Assembly: GCA_951812965.1 (NCBI GenBank)
Contig: OX638341.1
Location: forward strand, 2,772,438-2,836,437
DNA: 64,000 nt
Reading direction: 5' to 3'
Source of the DNA: an uncultured Pseudohongiella sp.
GTDB lineage: Bacteria; Pseudomonadota; Gammaproteobacteria; Pseudomonadales; Pseudohongiellaceae
Part shown: piece after piece, positions 8,909-18,114 of the stretch
Position numbering within the stretch: the first letter of the stretch is position 1
Layout of the letters: every line of letters begins with the position of its first letter
Translations under genes and position numbers: made by a program
The notes under the pieces: generated by a model
Database searches by the model: none
Seen by the model: the letters and a program-made list of their open reading frames with translations, nothing else
What the model was told of the DNA's origin: nothing

Positions 8909-10036
8909 TCAGGATTCCGCTGGAGGTTCCGGCATTACTGCGGGCAGCCCATCGATAGTGGTGGTCGGGAAAGCGAGATCGGCGTCATGGGAATGAACGA
9001 TCTCCACGATGCGCAACAGCACGTCCTGTTTGATCTCATGAAACCGTATCCAGTTGGTGGTTTTGGTGAAGGTATAAACGAAGAAATCCAGTGACGAAGG
9101 CGCGCAATGATTGAAGTTGACGATCATGGTCTGGCTGGTGTCGATCTCCTCGTGGGCGCGCAGCATGGTCTTCACATCTTCCACGATCACGTCCATCCTG
9201 GCCGCGTCCCGGTAACGGATACCGAAGGTTTCATAGATGCGGCGATGGCTCATGCGTGAGGGATTTTCCAGCGAAAGCTTGTTGAACACCGAATTCGGTA
9301 CGTATAGCGGACGCTTGTCGAAGGTCCGCACGATGGTCAGACGCCAACCGATCTTTTCCACCGTGCCTTCGATTTCCCGGTCCGGCGAGCGTATCCAGTC
9401 GCCGATTGCAAAAGGACGGTCGAGATAGATCAACAATCCGCCGAAGAAATTGGCCAGCAGATCCTGGGCCGCAAAACCGACGGCAATGCCGCCGATACCG
9501 CCGAATGCGAGCACGGCAGTGATTTCGACGCCGAATGTCGGCAATACGACCAGTACGGCCGCTATCACGATAACCAGACGCAGCAAACGAACCAGTGCGT
9601 TCAGGGTGGTCGGGTCGATGCGAGTCTGAACCTGGTCCGGTTCGGCCTTAAGTTGTTCCAGCAAGCGCTGTTCGACGCCATTGGTAAATCGCAGCAGAAA
9701 CCAGGCCAGCAGCAGTATGACGACAATTTCTCTGACGGCATCGAAAAAAGAGCCGGCCTGTGTCGTGAAAAACATGGGGCCGGCTTGTTGCAGTTGAAAT
9801 TGCTGCAACTGGGTTACGGCGATTTCCAGAATGAAGATGGCGGCGTACAAGGTGATCAGCACAAGCAGGGGACGCCGGGCCGCTTCCAGCATGGCGTCGT
9901 CCCAGACGGTCGAGGTTTTCGCCGACTGCTTCTCCAGGCCGGCAAGGATTCGCTTGACTACGGCGCCGGCGATCAGCGCCAACACGAGCACCAGCAATAT
10001 TTGCCCGATCCAGGCTATGTCGTTCAACACAATCAT
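8909..10036 (-). CDS. MscS-family mechanosensitive ion channel
   Basis: An inner-membrane channel of the small-conductance MscS type (375 aa), expected to open under membrane tension during hypo-osmotic shock. It has an N-terminal transmembrane segment (IGQILLVLVLALIAGAVV), two or three further segments up to about residue 200, then the pore-lining and beta-domain core: FGGIGGIAVGFAAQDLLANFFGGLLIYLDRPF, GDWI, and VEKIGWRLTIVRTFDKRPLYVPNS. The chosen ATG at 10036 has GGAG eight bases upstream; the frame opens further upstream but overlaps nagZ. It follows nagZ by 25 nt. Confidence 0.92.
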   Translation of the reverse strand: MIVLNDIAWIGQILLVLVLALIAGAVVKRILAGLEKQSAKTSTVWDDAMLEAARRPLLVLITLYAAIFILEIAVTQLQQFQLQQAGPMFFTTQAGSFFDAVREIVVILLLAWFLLRFTNGVEQRLLEQLKAEPDQVQTRIDPTTLNALVRLLRLVIVIAAVLVVLPTFGVEITAVLAFGGIGGIAVGFAAQDLLANFFGGLLIYLDRPFAIGDWIRSPDREIEGTVEKIGWRLTIVRTFDKRPLYVPNSVFNKLSLENPSRMSHRRIYETFGIRYRDAARMDVIVEDVKTMLRAHEEIDTSQTMIVNFNHCAPSSLDFFVYTFTKTTNWIRFHEIKQDVLLRIVEIVHSHDADLAFPTTTIDGLPAVMPEPPAES

Positions 10037-10061
10037 GGTGAATGCTCCATTTAACCTTGCC

Positions 10062-11096
10062 TCAGTGCATTGCCGCGACGCCGGACTGCAAGCCGCTGAC
10101 TCTCGAGATGGCCTGCCGCCATGCTTCGTCTTCCGGAGCAGGCCCACCGATGGCCCGCATGCACCGCAACCCGCTGTTTCCCGGGATTTTCTCCCGCTCC
10201 AGCCAATCGGCCGCCCTTAGCGCGTCCGCTGGTGAATTGCAAACGAGCATCATGTCGCAGCCCGCGGCCAGGGCCTGCTCCAGCCTGTGCTCGATTGTGC
10301 CAGCAACATGCGCCGCGGTCATGCTCAGATCGTCGCTGAAGATCAGTCCCCGGAAGCCGATTTCTTCGCGCAGAACCGTCTGCAGCCAGTAGCGGGAGAA
10401 TCCCGCGGCTTCGGGACACAGATCCGGATAAACCACATGGGCCGGCATGATGCCCGCCAGCAATTCGTGAATGCGAACGAATGCCTGCAGGTCCCGCGAG
10501 CGTAATTCTTCCCCGTTGCGCGTATCCACCGGCAATTCCAGATGTGAGTCCGCGCCGACCACGCCGTGGCCGGGAAAATGTTTGCCGACAGCGGCCATGC
10601 CGGCTTTCGACATGCCGCCGATATAGGCTTGGGCCAGGCTTGTAACTGCCTCCGGATCGGCGGCAAAGGCGCGGTCGCCGATTACCGGTGAAGCCGGGTT
10701 GTACAGGTCGAGCACCGGGGCGAAACTGAAATCGAGCCCCGCCCGGACGATCTCCGCGGCCATGATCCAGCCGCAATCACGCGTCAGCGCAAGACCGCGC
10801 CCGGGATCCGATTCAAAAATCTCCCCCAATTTGCGCAGTGGCGGCAAGGACACAAAGCCGTCTCGAAATCGTTGCACCCGGCCGCCTTCCTGGTCCACCG
10901 CGATCAGCAGATGCGGCGCGCATTGCCTGATTGCGGCGGTCAATTCCCGGAGTTGTCCGGGCGAGAGATAGTTGCGCGCGAACAGGATGACGCCACCGAC
11001 GCTGTCGCGCTGCAACAGTTCAATCTCGTCCGCCGCCGGCATCGGCCCGCGCAAATCGAGCATCAACAATCCGGGAATCTTTTCCTCGGCGCTCAT
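10062..11096 (-). CDS. nagZ: Beta-N-acetylglucosaminidase (cell wall recycling)
   Basis: A cytosolic glycoside hydrolase of family 3 (344 aa) that removes GlcNAc from anhydromuropeptides imported during peptidoglycan recycling. It has IAVDQEGGRVQRF at about 65-77 and the NagZ loop KHFPGHG at 172-178, whose histidine is the acid/base. The catalytic aspartate is in IFSDDLSM near 253-260. There is no signal peptide, as expected for the cytosolic enzyme. It is divergent from lexA, with about 200 nt between their starts holding a REP and the SOS box. Confidence 0.95.
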   Translation of the reverse strand: MSAEEKIPGLLMLDLRGPMPAADEIELLQRDSVGGVILFARNYLSPGQLRELTAAIRQCAPHLLIAVDQEGGRVQRFRDGFVSLPPLRKLGEIFESDPGRGLALTRDCGWIMAAEIVRAGLDFSFAPVLDLYNPASPVIGDRAFAADPEAVTSLAQAYIGGMSKAGMAAVGKHFPGHGVVGADSHLELPVDTRNGEELRSRDLQAFVRIHELLAGIMPAHVVYPDLCPEAAGFSRYWLQTVLREEIGFRGLIFSDDLSMTAAHVAGTIEHRLEQALAAGCDMMLVCNSPADALRAADWLEREKIPGNSGLRCMRAIGGPAPEDEAWRQAISRVSGLQSGVAAMH

Positions 11097-11166
11097 CCAC
11101 GTACTCCAGTTCAGGCGGGAAAGTTATCACATTTGCCCTTGTTCCCGAGTTATGTCCGCTGTGCCT

Positions 11167-11190
11167 GTAGGGGCGAGGCATGCCTCGCCC
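11167..11190 (+). repeat. GTAG-headed REP palindrome, copy 2
   Basis: GTAG at 11167-11170 is followed by the same 20-bp palindrome as copy 1 (11171-11190, no mismatch). It sits between the divergent starts of nagZ and lexA, about 65 nt upstream of the SOS box. Confidence 0.75.
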
Positions 11191-11255
11191 GCTCTCGTTC
11201 GAAGCGTCAACCAGAGTAATCGAGTTCCTAAAGTTTTGGTCACGCCGCCGGATAA

Positions 11256-11271
11256 CTGTATATAATCACAG
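11256..11271 (+). promoter_or_regulatory. LexA operator (SOS box) upstream of lexA
   Basis: CTGTATATAATCACAG matches the gammaproteobacterial SOS box CTGT-N8-ACAG exactly. It lies 24 nt before the lexA start codon, and its TATAAT core could serve as the -10 element, so LexA binding would block transcription of its own gene. Only one box is seen here. Confidence 0.92.
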
Positions 11272-11295
11272 TAATTCGCGGCAACGAGGGCAACC

Positions 11296-11904
11296 ATGCA
11301 CGGATTGACTTCCCGCCAGAGGCAGATTCTGGACTTTGTTCGCGGCCATTTGCGCAATACCGGATACCCGCCGACACGATCCGAAATCGCCAGCCACATG
11401 GGATTCAGATCGGTAAACTCGGCCGAGGATCATTTGCGCGCCCTGGCGCGCAAGGGCGCCATTGAAATGATGCCCGGCGCTTCCCGCGGCATCCGCATTC
11501 CGGCGGATTCCCCGCCCGGCCTGCCGATCATCGGCCAGGTTGCGGCCGGCTCCCCAATCCTTGCCCAGGAGTCCATCGCGGATTACAGCGAAATCCCGGG
11601 GGAAATGTTCTCGCCGCGCGCCGATTACCTGCTGACGGTGCGGGGAAACAGCATGATAGGTATCGGCATTTACGAAGACGATCTGCTCGCCGTACACAAG
11701 ACCGCCGAAGCCCGTGACGGCGACATCGTCGTCGCCAGAATAGCTGACGACGTCACCGTCAAGCGTTTACGCAAGACCGGAGCGGCCCACCGCCTGGAAC
11801 TGGTCGCGGAAAATCCCGATATTGCGCCGATCGAGGTGGATTTACGCCGCGAAGATTTTGCCGTTGAAGGCGTCAGCGTCGGCGTGATTCGTCTGGGATT
11901 GTAG
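11296..11904 (+). CDS. lexA: LexA repressor
   Basis: The SOS repressor (202 aa). The winged-helix domain (1-70) contains [23 protein letters not shown]. Cleavage site A84-G85 in QVAAGSP, catalytic S119 in GNSM and K156 in VTVKRL fall at the E. coli positions, so RecA-stimulated self-cleavage should work. The upstream SOS box indicates autoregulation. No sulA or recN-like partner follows; the gene converges with topA, leaving 23 nt between stops. Confidence 0.97.
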   Translation: MHGLTSRQRQILDFVRGHLRNTGYPPTRSEIASHMGFRSVNSAEDHLRALARKGAIEMMPGASRGIRIPADSPPGLPIIGQVAAGSPILAQESIADYSEIPGEMFSPRADYLLTVRGNSMIGIGIYEDDLLAVHKTAEARDGDIVVARIADDVTVKRLRKTGAAHRLELVAENPDIAPIEVDLRREDFAVEGVSVGVIRLGL

Positions 11905-11927
11905 TTCGGCGATTCAAGCGAGCCGCG

Positions 11928-14549
11928 TCAGCCTCGCTTGCCCGCACCGGCCTGCCAACTGCCGTCACGATAGAACGCCCGCCAGCCTGTCGGCTTGCCG
12001 TCCACCACGGATTGTACGAAATGCTCGCGCGTTTTGCGGCTGAAGGAGAGCACAGTCTGGTTGCCCTCTCCGTCCTCGACCGGCGCGTCGAACAGATAGC
12101 TGAACTTGGGGTCGATTTCTTTTCGGTGCGGCAGCAACTCGGCGATTTTCGGCGAACGCGTTTCGCGATTGCGCGGAAATCCGCTGGCCGCCAGGAACAG
12201 TCCCGAGGCGCCTTCGCGCAGGATGTAATGATCGTCGACCTTGTCGCATTTCAACTCCGGCATCGGCACGGGATCCATTTTGGGTGGCGCCGGCTTGCCG
12301 TTGCGCAATAACTTGCGCGTGTTGCGACAGTCGCTGTTGGTGCAGCCGAAATACTTGCCGAACCGGCCGGATTTCAATTGCATGTTATTGCCGCATTTAT
12401 CGCATTCGATAATCGGGCCTTCGTATCCCTGAATGCGAAACTCCCCTTGTTCCAGTTCGAAACCCGCACAATCGGGGTTGTTGCCGCAGATGTGCAATTT
12501 GCGGCCGGCGTCCACCAGGTAGGCATCCATTGCCGTATCGCAAATGCCGCAGCGATGTTTCTTGCGCAACTGAATGTTTTCCTGCTTTTCGGCTTCCTCC
12601 GCGTCTTTCGCGTGTATGGCTTCCTCGCCTGGAGTCAGATTGACCGTTGAGCGGCATTTCTCGTCGCCCGGCAGTCCGTAGGCGGTACAACCGAGAAAAA
12701 CTCCGGTGGAGGCATTGCGAATCTGCATCGGGCGACCGCATTTGGGGCAGGGAATATCCACATCCGTCGGCTTGTTGACGCGCATGCCACCCTCTTTCGC
12801 TTCAGCCGCGGCGAGTTGCGAGGTGAAATCGTGGTAAAACTCGTCAAGCAGCTTTTTCCAGTTCTTGCGGCCCTCCGCCACTTCATCGAGCGAGTCTTCC
12901 ATGCGCGCCGTGAAGTCGTAATCCATCAGGTCATTAAAACTCTCCTGCAGGCGCTCGGTAACGATGTCGCCGATCTTGAGGGCGTGAAATCGTCTGTTTT
13001 CCAGCTTCACATAGCCACGGTCCTGGATTGTGGAAATGGTCGCGGCGTAAGTGGAGGGCCTGCCGATTTCCCGTTTTTCCATTTCCTTCACCAGGCTCGC
13101 TTCGGTGTAACGCGGAGGCGGACGGGTAAAATTCTGCACCGGATCGAGTTTTTTCAGTCCCAGGGATTCACCGGCGGCAACATCGGGCAGCACCACATCC
13201 TCTTCTCGCGAGGGCATGACTGCCAGATAGCCCTGGAACTGCATGATCCGGCCTTTGGCGCGCAACTCGAATTCGCCGGCCTGCACCGTGATCGTGCTCG
13301 ACAGAAACCGCGCCGGAACCATCTGGCAGGCAATGAGAAACTGGCTGATTAGGGAGTAGAGCCGCCGGGCGTCCTTGTCCATATCCTTGAGTTCGTCCGC
13401 CTGCCGATTGACGTCGGTGGGACGGATCGCTTCATGGGCTTCCTGCGCCCCTTCGCGTGAACGGTAGAAATTGGGCTTCGGCGGCAGATAATCACTGCCG
13501 AAACGACCTTCGATGTGGCTGCGCGCGGCCGCGATCGCGTCATTGCTCAAGTGAGTCGAATCCGTTCGCATGTAGGTGATATGTCCGGCCTGGTACAACT
13601 GTTGGGCCAATCTCATGGTCTTGCCCACGCCGAATCCGAGGCGGGTGCTCGCGGCCTGTTGCAAGGTGGACGTAATCAGGGGCGGGCGCGGTCTTGAAGT
13701 TGTCGGCTTGTCCTCGCGCTCGCGCACGACGTATTCGGCGTTCCGCAGCACGGCCAGAGCCAAATCGGTGCTTTGCTTGTCGCCGGGCCTGAAATTCTTG
13801 CCGGCCTGTTTGATGACCTGACAGCGCAGATTCAGTTTCGCGCCAGTAGCAAGGTCCGCGAAAACCTCCCAGTATTCTTCCGGATTGAAAGCCCGGATCT
13901 CGCGCTCGCGTTCGACGATCAGTTTGACCGCGACCGATTGCACCCTGCCGGCGGACAGGCCGCGCGCGACCTTCGACCAAAGCAAGGGGGACAGCATGTA
14001 ACCTACCACGCGATCGAGGAATCGGCGCGCCTGCTGTTCCTCAACGTAGCGCATGTCCACCTTGCCGGTGTCGGCAAAAGCCTCGCGAATGGCCTTGCTG
14101 GTAATTTCATTGAAAACGACACGCTGAAACCGCTCTGGGTCACCGCCTATGGCTTCCTGCAGGTGCCAGGCAATGGCTTCTCCTTCACGGTCACGGTCGC
14201 TGGCCAGATAAATCGTTGGCGATTTGGCGGCCAGTTTCTGCAACTCTTCGACGATCTGTTCCTTGCCGGCCAGAATCTCGTAGCGGGCCTGCCAACCATT
14301 CTGGGGGTCCACGCCAAGTCGCTGAACGAGTTTTTGTTGTTCCTTTTTTTTACGACGAGCCTCCTTCTGCGCGGGCGTCAGCTTGCGGGCAGGGGTATCC
14401 GCGCGGCCTCGACGAGATTCAGCGCGACCTTTCTCAGGCAGATCCCGAATATGTCCGACACAGGACTTGACGATGAATTCCGGACCCAGATACCTGTTAA
14501 TGGTCCTCGCCTTGGCGGGCGACTCCACTATGACCAACGACTTTGCCAT
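11928..14549 (-). CDS. topA: DNA topoisomerase I
   Basis: The type IA enzyme (873 aa) that relaxes negative supercoils. The Toprim domain begins KSLVIVESPAKA, with acidic residues D118, D120 and E122 in ASDRDREGE. The active-site tyrosine is Y326 in ITYMRTDS. Residues about 40-85 form a basic insertion rich in lysine and arginine within the Toprim region, as in many proteobacterial homologues. The C-terminus has three topoisomerase zinc-finger units: CPKCGRPM, CGICDTAM and CDKCGNNM, each with its second cysteine pair. Confidence 0.97.
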   Translation of the reverse strand: MAKSLVIVESPAKARTINRYLGPEFIVKSCVGHIRDLPEKGRAESRRGRADTPARKLTPAQKEARRKKKEQQKLVQRLGVDPQNGWQARYEILAGKEQIVEELQKLAAKSPTIYLASDRDREGEAIAWHLQEAIGGDPERFQRVVFNEITSKAIREAFADTGKVDMRYVEEQQARRFLDRVVGYMLSPLLWSKVARGLSAGRVQSVAVKLIVEREREIRAFNPEEYWEVFADLATGAKLNLRCQVIKQAGKNFRPGDKQSTDLALAVLRNAEYVVREREDKPTTSRPRPPLITSTLQQAASTRLGFGVGKTMRLAQQLYQAGHITYMRTDSTHLSNDAIAAARSHIEGRFGSDYLPPKPNFYRSREGAQEAHEAIRPTDVNRQADELKDMDKDARRLYSLISQFLIACQMVPARFLSSTITVQAGEFELRAKGRIMQFQGYLAVMPSREEDVVLPDVAAGESLGLKKLDPVQNFTRPPPRYTEASLVKEMEKREIGRPSTYAATISTIQDRGYVKLENRRFHALKIGDIVTERLQESFNDLMDYDFTARMEDSLDEVAEGRKNWKKLLDEFYHDFTSQLAAAEAKEGGMRVNKPTDVDIPCPKCGRPMQIRNASTGVFLGCTAYGLPGDEKCRSTVNLTPGEEAIHAKDAEEAEKQENIQLRKKHRCGICDTAMDAYLVDAGRKLHICGNNPDCAGFELEQGEFRIQGYEGPIIECDKCGNNMQLKSGRFGKYFGCTNSDCRNTRKLLRNGKPAPPKMDPVPMPELKCDKVDDHYILREGASGLFLAASGFPRNRETRSPKIAELLPHRKEIDPKFSYLFDAPVEDGEGNQTVLSFSRKTREHFVQSVVDGKPTGWRAFYRDGSWQAGAGKRG

Positions 14550-14659
14550 CTATGCTTCCTTACTTCTTGACCCTGTCCGGCTCGCGGCCGAAAACTTTCA
14601 CGCGGAATATACAGGTACTCGACCAGTATCGGTCAAGGAATGTTCGACTAAGTATTCTC

Positions 14660-14804
14660 TGAAAAATTCCCTCCATGGAATTTTTCATTATCGCAAAATA
14701 AAAGCGTGGTTTTGCTTTGCTTCCGAATTCAATGGCTTACGCCATGGAATTCGACGGCACATCCTTGTGCCGCAGGGAAGCACTGACTTGATCAGAGCTT
14801 CCCT
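14660..14804. repeat. Array of consecutive hairpins between topA and ilvE
   Basis: At least four inverted repeats follow one another. The first is 14660-14670 with 14677-14687 (11 bp, loop CTCCAT). The second is 14724-14736 with 14741-14753 (13 bp, one mismatch, loop TTAC). The third is 14755-14761 with 14766-14772 (7 bp, loop TCCT). The fourth is 14774-14781 with 14797-14804 (AGGGAAGC with GCTTCCCT), which includes the ilvE stop codon. None is followed by a clear T-run, so classical terminators are unlikely. The first resembles a hairpin near 45.15 kb and shares the flank ACTAAGT. Confidence 0.6.
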
Positions 14805-15873
14805 AAAGGGGAACTTCCCGAATCCATCCGTATTGCTCGGCGATTTCGCCTTGCAGGATACCGACCAGTAGATCGTACAGTTCCTGCATGACCGGCCCGA
14901 CCGTTCCGCTTCCCCCGATATCGTCACCGAGTTCCCTGCGATTGACGACGTGCCAGGCGCCGTCGAACCATATCCGGGCGATCGGTGATACTACCGCCGC
15001 GGTTCCGCAGGCGCCCATCTCTACGAAATCGTCGAATTCGGCGCGCAGATCGATGGGCCTTTCCGCGATGGGCATACCGAGCCGGTCGGCGGCGAGTTGC
15101 ATGATTGAGCGGCGCGTAACGCTTGGCAGTATCGCTGACGAGCGCGGCGTGACCAGGCTGCCGTTGCGCATGACGACCAGGATGTTGGCCGATCCGGCCT
15201 CATCGATATATCGATTTTCCGCCGCGTCGAGATAAAGCGCTTCGCTGGCGCCCTGCTGCTGGGCCTTTCGCGTTGCCAGCAGGCCGCCCGCGTAGTTGGC
15301 GCCCACCTTGAAATTGCCCGTGCCATGGGGCGCCGCGCGGTCCATTTCCGAAACCGCGAGCGCGATCGGCGCAAGACCCGCCTGCTTGTAATAGGGTCCG
15401 ACCGGTGAGACGAACACGCGGAACTCGAATTCCGGCGCCGGCCGCAAACCGAGATTCTCGCCAACACCGATGAGCATGGGCCGGACGTACAGGCTGGCGC
15501 CGGAGCCGAAGGGCGGAATCCATTCGATGTTTTCCCGCACCGCGGCATCGACGCCGCGCATGAAAAGTTCAGTGGGCACTTGCGGCATCAGCAGACGCCC
15601 GGCCGCCTGTTTCATGCGCTCGCTGTTCAGATCCGGCCGGAACAGCAATACCCTGCCGTCGCGGGCGCATTGCGCTTTCATGCCCTCGAAGCATTCCTGG
15701 GCGTAATGTAATGCCGGCGAGCCTTCGTGCAAAGGCATGATCTCGCTGTCGATCATTCCGCCTTCGTCCCATTGGCCATCGCGCCAGCGGGCGGAAAATC
15801 GTCGGTCGGTCTTGACGTATTCGAATCCGAGTTCAGACCAGTTCAGCGCCTTGCCGCCGATTTTTCTGTTCAT
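14803..15873 (-). CDS. ilvE: Branched-chain amino acid aminotransferase
   Basis: A PLP enzyme of fold type IV catalysing the last step of leucine, isoleucine and valine synthesis. It is of the longer (about 355 aa) type, with LGFEYVKTDRRF near the N-terminus, YAQECFEGMKA, YVRPMLIG and the PLP lysine in GNFKVGANYAGG (K189). It ends with EEF-type loops and the GCGTAAVVSP motif (here GACGTAAVVSPI). The start is uncertain: the ATG at 15873 gives a family-like N-terminus, while an ATG at 15894 would add seven residues. Its stop codon lies within a hairpin. It is divergent from tatD. Confidence 0.92.
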   Translation of the reverse strand: MNRKIGGKALNWSELGFEYVKTDRRFSARWRDGQWDEGGMIDSEIMPLHEGSPALHYAQECFEGMKAQCARDGRVLLFRPDLNSERMKQAAGRLLMPQVPTELFMRGVDAAVRENIEWIPPFGSGASLYVRPMLIGVGENLGLRPAPEFEFRVFVSPVGPYYKQAGLAPIALAVSEMDRAAPHGTGNFKVGANYAGGLLATRKAQQQGASEALYLDAAENRYIDEAGSANILVVMRNGSLVTPRSSAILPSVTRRSIMQLAADRLGMPIAERPIDLRAEFDDFVEMGACGTAAVVSPIARIWFDGAWHVVNRRELGDDIGGSGTVGPVMQELYDLLVGILQGEIAEQYGWIREVPL

Positions 15874-15987
15874 TCCTGTTACCACCGCTTGCATCGGTCC
15901 GCATCATTTCCACCGGTTGTTTCGAGACTTCTCGCAGCGAGCGCCTTACGCTAGACTCCGAAGCCGCTCGGGAAACTGTTACTGTTC

Positions 15988-16788
15988 ATGAATCTCATCG
16001 ATATCGGCGCCAATCTGACGCACAAATCGTTCGAGCACGATTTTCAGCAGGTTGTGGATGATGCCAGAAGCGCCGGGCTAACGCACATCATTCTGACCGG
16101 CACGGATCGCACGACCAGTGAGGCGGCCTCCCGCTTCTCCGGCGCAAATCCCGACTTTTTCAGCAGCACCGCGGGATTTCATCCTCATGTAGCGCAAACC
16201 TTCACGGCTGGAGAATATGCCGCGGTCGCCGCGCTTTGCGAACTCGGGCAAGTCGTGGCCGTAGGCGAGACCGGACTCGATTTCAATCGCAATTTTTCGC
16301 CGCGGAAGGATCAACTGAACTGCTTCGAGAAGCACCTGGAAATCGCCGCTTCGGTCCGCAAACCGGTTTTCCTGCATCAGCGCGACGCCCATGCGGATTT
16401 CCTCTCGATTCTCAAACGGCATCGCGGCCGCATCAGCGGAGGTGTGGTGCATTGCTTTACCGACACCCTGGCGGCATTGCGCGACTATCTCGAACTGGAC
16501 ATGTATATCGGCATCACGGGCTGGATCTGTGACGAACGGCGCGGCGCCGATCTGCAATCCATCGTCGGGCACGTTCCACCGGAGCGGCTGTTGCTGGAAA
16601 CCGACGCACCTTATCTGCTGCCGCGAAACTTGCTGCCGAAACCTGCGGGCAGGCGCAACGAGCCGAAGTATCTGCCTGCGGTGCTCGACAAAATTGCCGA
16701 ATGCACCGGTGGCGACCGTGCCGAGATCGCGCGGCAGACCACGGAAAACGCGATACGACTGTTCGGCCTGGAACGCCTTTCCCTGTGA
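15988..16788 (+). CDS. tatD: TatD family metal-dependent hydrolase
   Basis: A TIM-barrel nuclease (266 aa) reported in E. coli to act as a 3'-5' exonuclease linked to DNA repair and quality control. The E. coli TatD pattern is followed closely: IDIGANLTHKSF at the N-terminus, STAGFHPH, VAVGETGLDFNRNFS, FLHQRDAH, VVHCFTDT, GITGWICDERRG and ETDAPYLLPR. The metal-binding residues of the family are present. It stands alone, divergent from ilvE and converging with the glutaredoxin-like gene 16 nt beyond. Confidence 0.93.
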   Translation: MNLIDIGANLTHKSFEHDFQQVVDDARSAGLTHIILTGTDRTTSEAASRFSGANPDFFSSTAGFHPHVAQTFTAGEYAAVAALCELGQVVAVGETGLDFNRNFSPRKDQLNCFEKHLEIAASVRKPVFLHQRDAHADFLSILKRHRGRISGGVVHCFTDTLAALRDYLELDMYIGITGWICDERRGADLQSIVGHVPPERLLLETDAPYLLPRNLLPKPAGRRNEPKYLPAVLDKIAECTGGDRAEIARQTTENAIRLFGLERLSL

Positions 16789-16804
16789 CGTGCAAGTAAG
16801 CCGT

Positions 16805-17053
16805 TTACCCGGGTCCGCCTTGCAGCAGTTCCGTTATCTGCTCAGGAACAAAGGGCCAGTTCAGTTCGCGGCCGCTGTGGGGATTGCGCAGCACGGGAAT
16901 TGTAAGCCCATAACGGGCAACCAGTTCTTCGGACTCGCTGATGTCCACCGGAGTCACCCGGATGTCCCGTGAACGGACCAGTTCATCGAGCATGACGGCG
17001 GCGTATTCGCAAAGATGGCAGCCGGCCGTGGTATAGAACAGCAATTCAGGCAT
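16805..17053 (-). CDS. Glutaredoxin-like (DUF836) protein
   Basis: A small thioredoxin-fold protein (82 aa) with a CHLC motif at 12-15 (TTAGCHLCEYA) and the cis-proline segment LTIPVLRN near 50-57. It belongs to the DUF836 glutaredoxin-like group, whose substrate is unknown. It follows pyrD by 11 nt on the same strand and is probably cotranscribed. No signal peptide. Confidence 0.85.
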   Translation of the reverse strand: MPELLFYTTAGCHLCEYAAVMLDELVRSRDIRVTPVDISESEELVARYGLTIPVLRNPHSGRELNWPFVPEQITELLQGGPG

Positions 17054-17064
17054 ACGCCGGCGAC

Positions 17065-18108
17065 TCAGGCATCGGCAAGCTCTTCCGCCAGTTCCCCGAT
17101 CAAACCGGGGCCGCGGAATATGAAGCCGCTATAGATCTGCAGCAGGTCGGCGCCAGCCGCCAGCATTTCACGCCCGTCCTGCCCGCTCATGATGCCGCCG
17201 ACGCCGATCACGGGAATGGCGCCGCCGACTTCCGCCCTGATCGCTCGTACGGTCTGCCGCGCGAGTCCAGTCAACGGCGCTCCGCTAAGCCCTCCGTTTT
17301 CCCGTGCAATACGCCGGGGCGTTGCGGCCGGCCTGCTCAAGGTCGTATTCGTCGCGATGATGCAATCAGCCTGCCACGCCATCAGCGATGCGCAAATCGA
17401 ACGAATCTCCCCCTCGCTCAGATCGGGGGCGAGTTTCCAGGCGATGGGCAGATACCTGTCCGACTCGGCCTCGTATTCCGATTGTGCCTGTTTCACGGCT
17501 TCCAGCAAGCGCTCGAGATGTGCGCCGAATTGCATGTCGCGCAGGCCCGGAGTATTGGGCGAGGAAATATTGACCGTGACGTAATCGGCTGCCTCCCGGC
17601 ATTGGCGCAGGCATTCCAGATAGTCATCTGTGGCGCGCTCGGCCGGGGTATCGCGATTCTTGCCGATATTTACTCCCAGGACGATTTTGCTGCGGCGCTG
17701 TTCCAGCCGCGTGACCGCATGCGCGATGCCCTTGTTGTTGAAGCCCATGCGATTGACGATGCAACCCGCCTTTCTGTCACGGAAAAGTCGGGGCCGCGGA
17801 TTGCCCGGCTGGGGCCGGGGTGTCAACGTGCCGATCTCGATAAAGGCGAAACCGAGCGCCGCCAGAGCGTCGATGTGGTCGCCGTTCTTGTCCAGTCCCG
17901 CGGCTAGGCCGACCCGATGGGGAAACTCCAGCCCCATCAGTCGCACCGGCCGCTGCCGTGTACGAGCGGAAGCTGCAAGCAGGCCGGACAGTCCGCACCG
18001 ATGCAAGAGATCAAGCGTTCCCAGGGCAATGCCGTGGGAAGCTTCCGCGGGAAGCCGGAACAGTGGCCCGGTGATCAGTTCATACAATTTGCGAGTCCGT
18101 GATTCCAC
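17065..18108 (-). CDS. pyrD: Dihydroorotate dehydrogenase (quinone)
   Basis: The class 2, membrane-associated FMN enzyme that oxidises dihydroorotate to orotate and reduces quinone in pyrimidine synthesis. Family landmarks are GLAAGLDKNGDHIDAL, the active-site loop VNISSPNTPGLRDMQ carrying the catalytic serine, IATNTTLSR, GGLSGAPL and IPVIGVGGIMSG. The longest frame begins with GTG at 18108 (347 aa); a TTG at 18087 gives YELITGPLFRLPAEASHG, which matches the usual N-terminus better and has GGA upstream. The start is therefore open. It lies directly behind the damaged receptor gene. Confidence 0.94.
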   Translation of the reverse strand: MESRTRKLYELITGPLFRLPAEASHGIALGTLDLLHRCGLSGLLAASARTRQRPVRLMGLEFPHRVGLAAGLDKNGDHIDALAALGFAFIEIGTLTPRPQPGNPRPRLFRDRKAGCIVNRMGFNNKGIAHAVTRLEQRRSKIVLGVNIGKNRDTPAERATDDYLECLRQCREAADYVTVNISSPNTPGLRDMQFGAHLERLLEAVKQAQSEYEAESDRYLPIAWKLAPDLSEGEIRSICASLMAWQADCIIATNTTLSRPAATPRRIARENGGLSGAPLTGLARQTVRAIRAEVGGAIPVIGVGGIMSGQDGREMLAAGADLLQIYSGFIFRGPGLIGELAEELADA

Positions 18109-18114
18109 CGGGTT

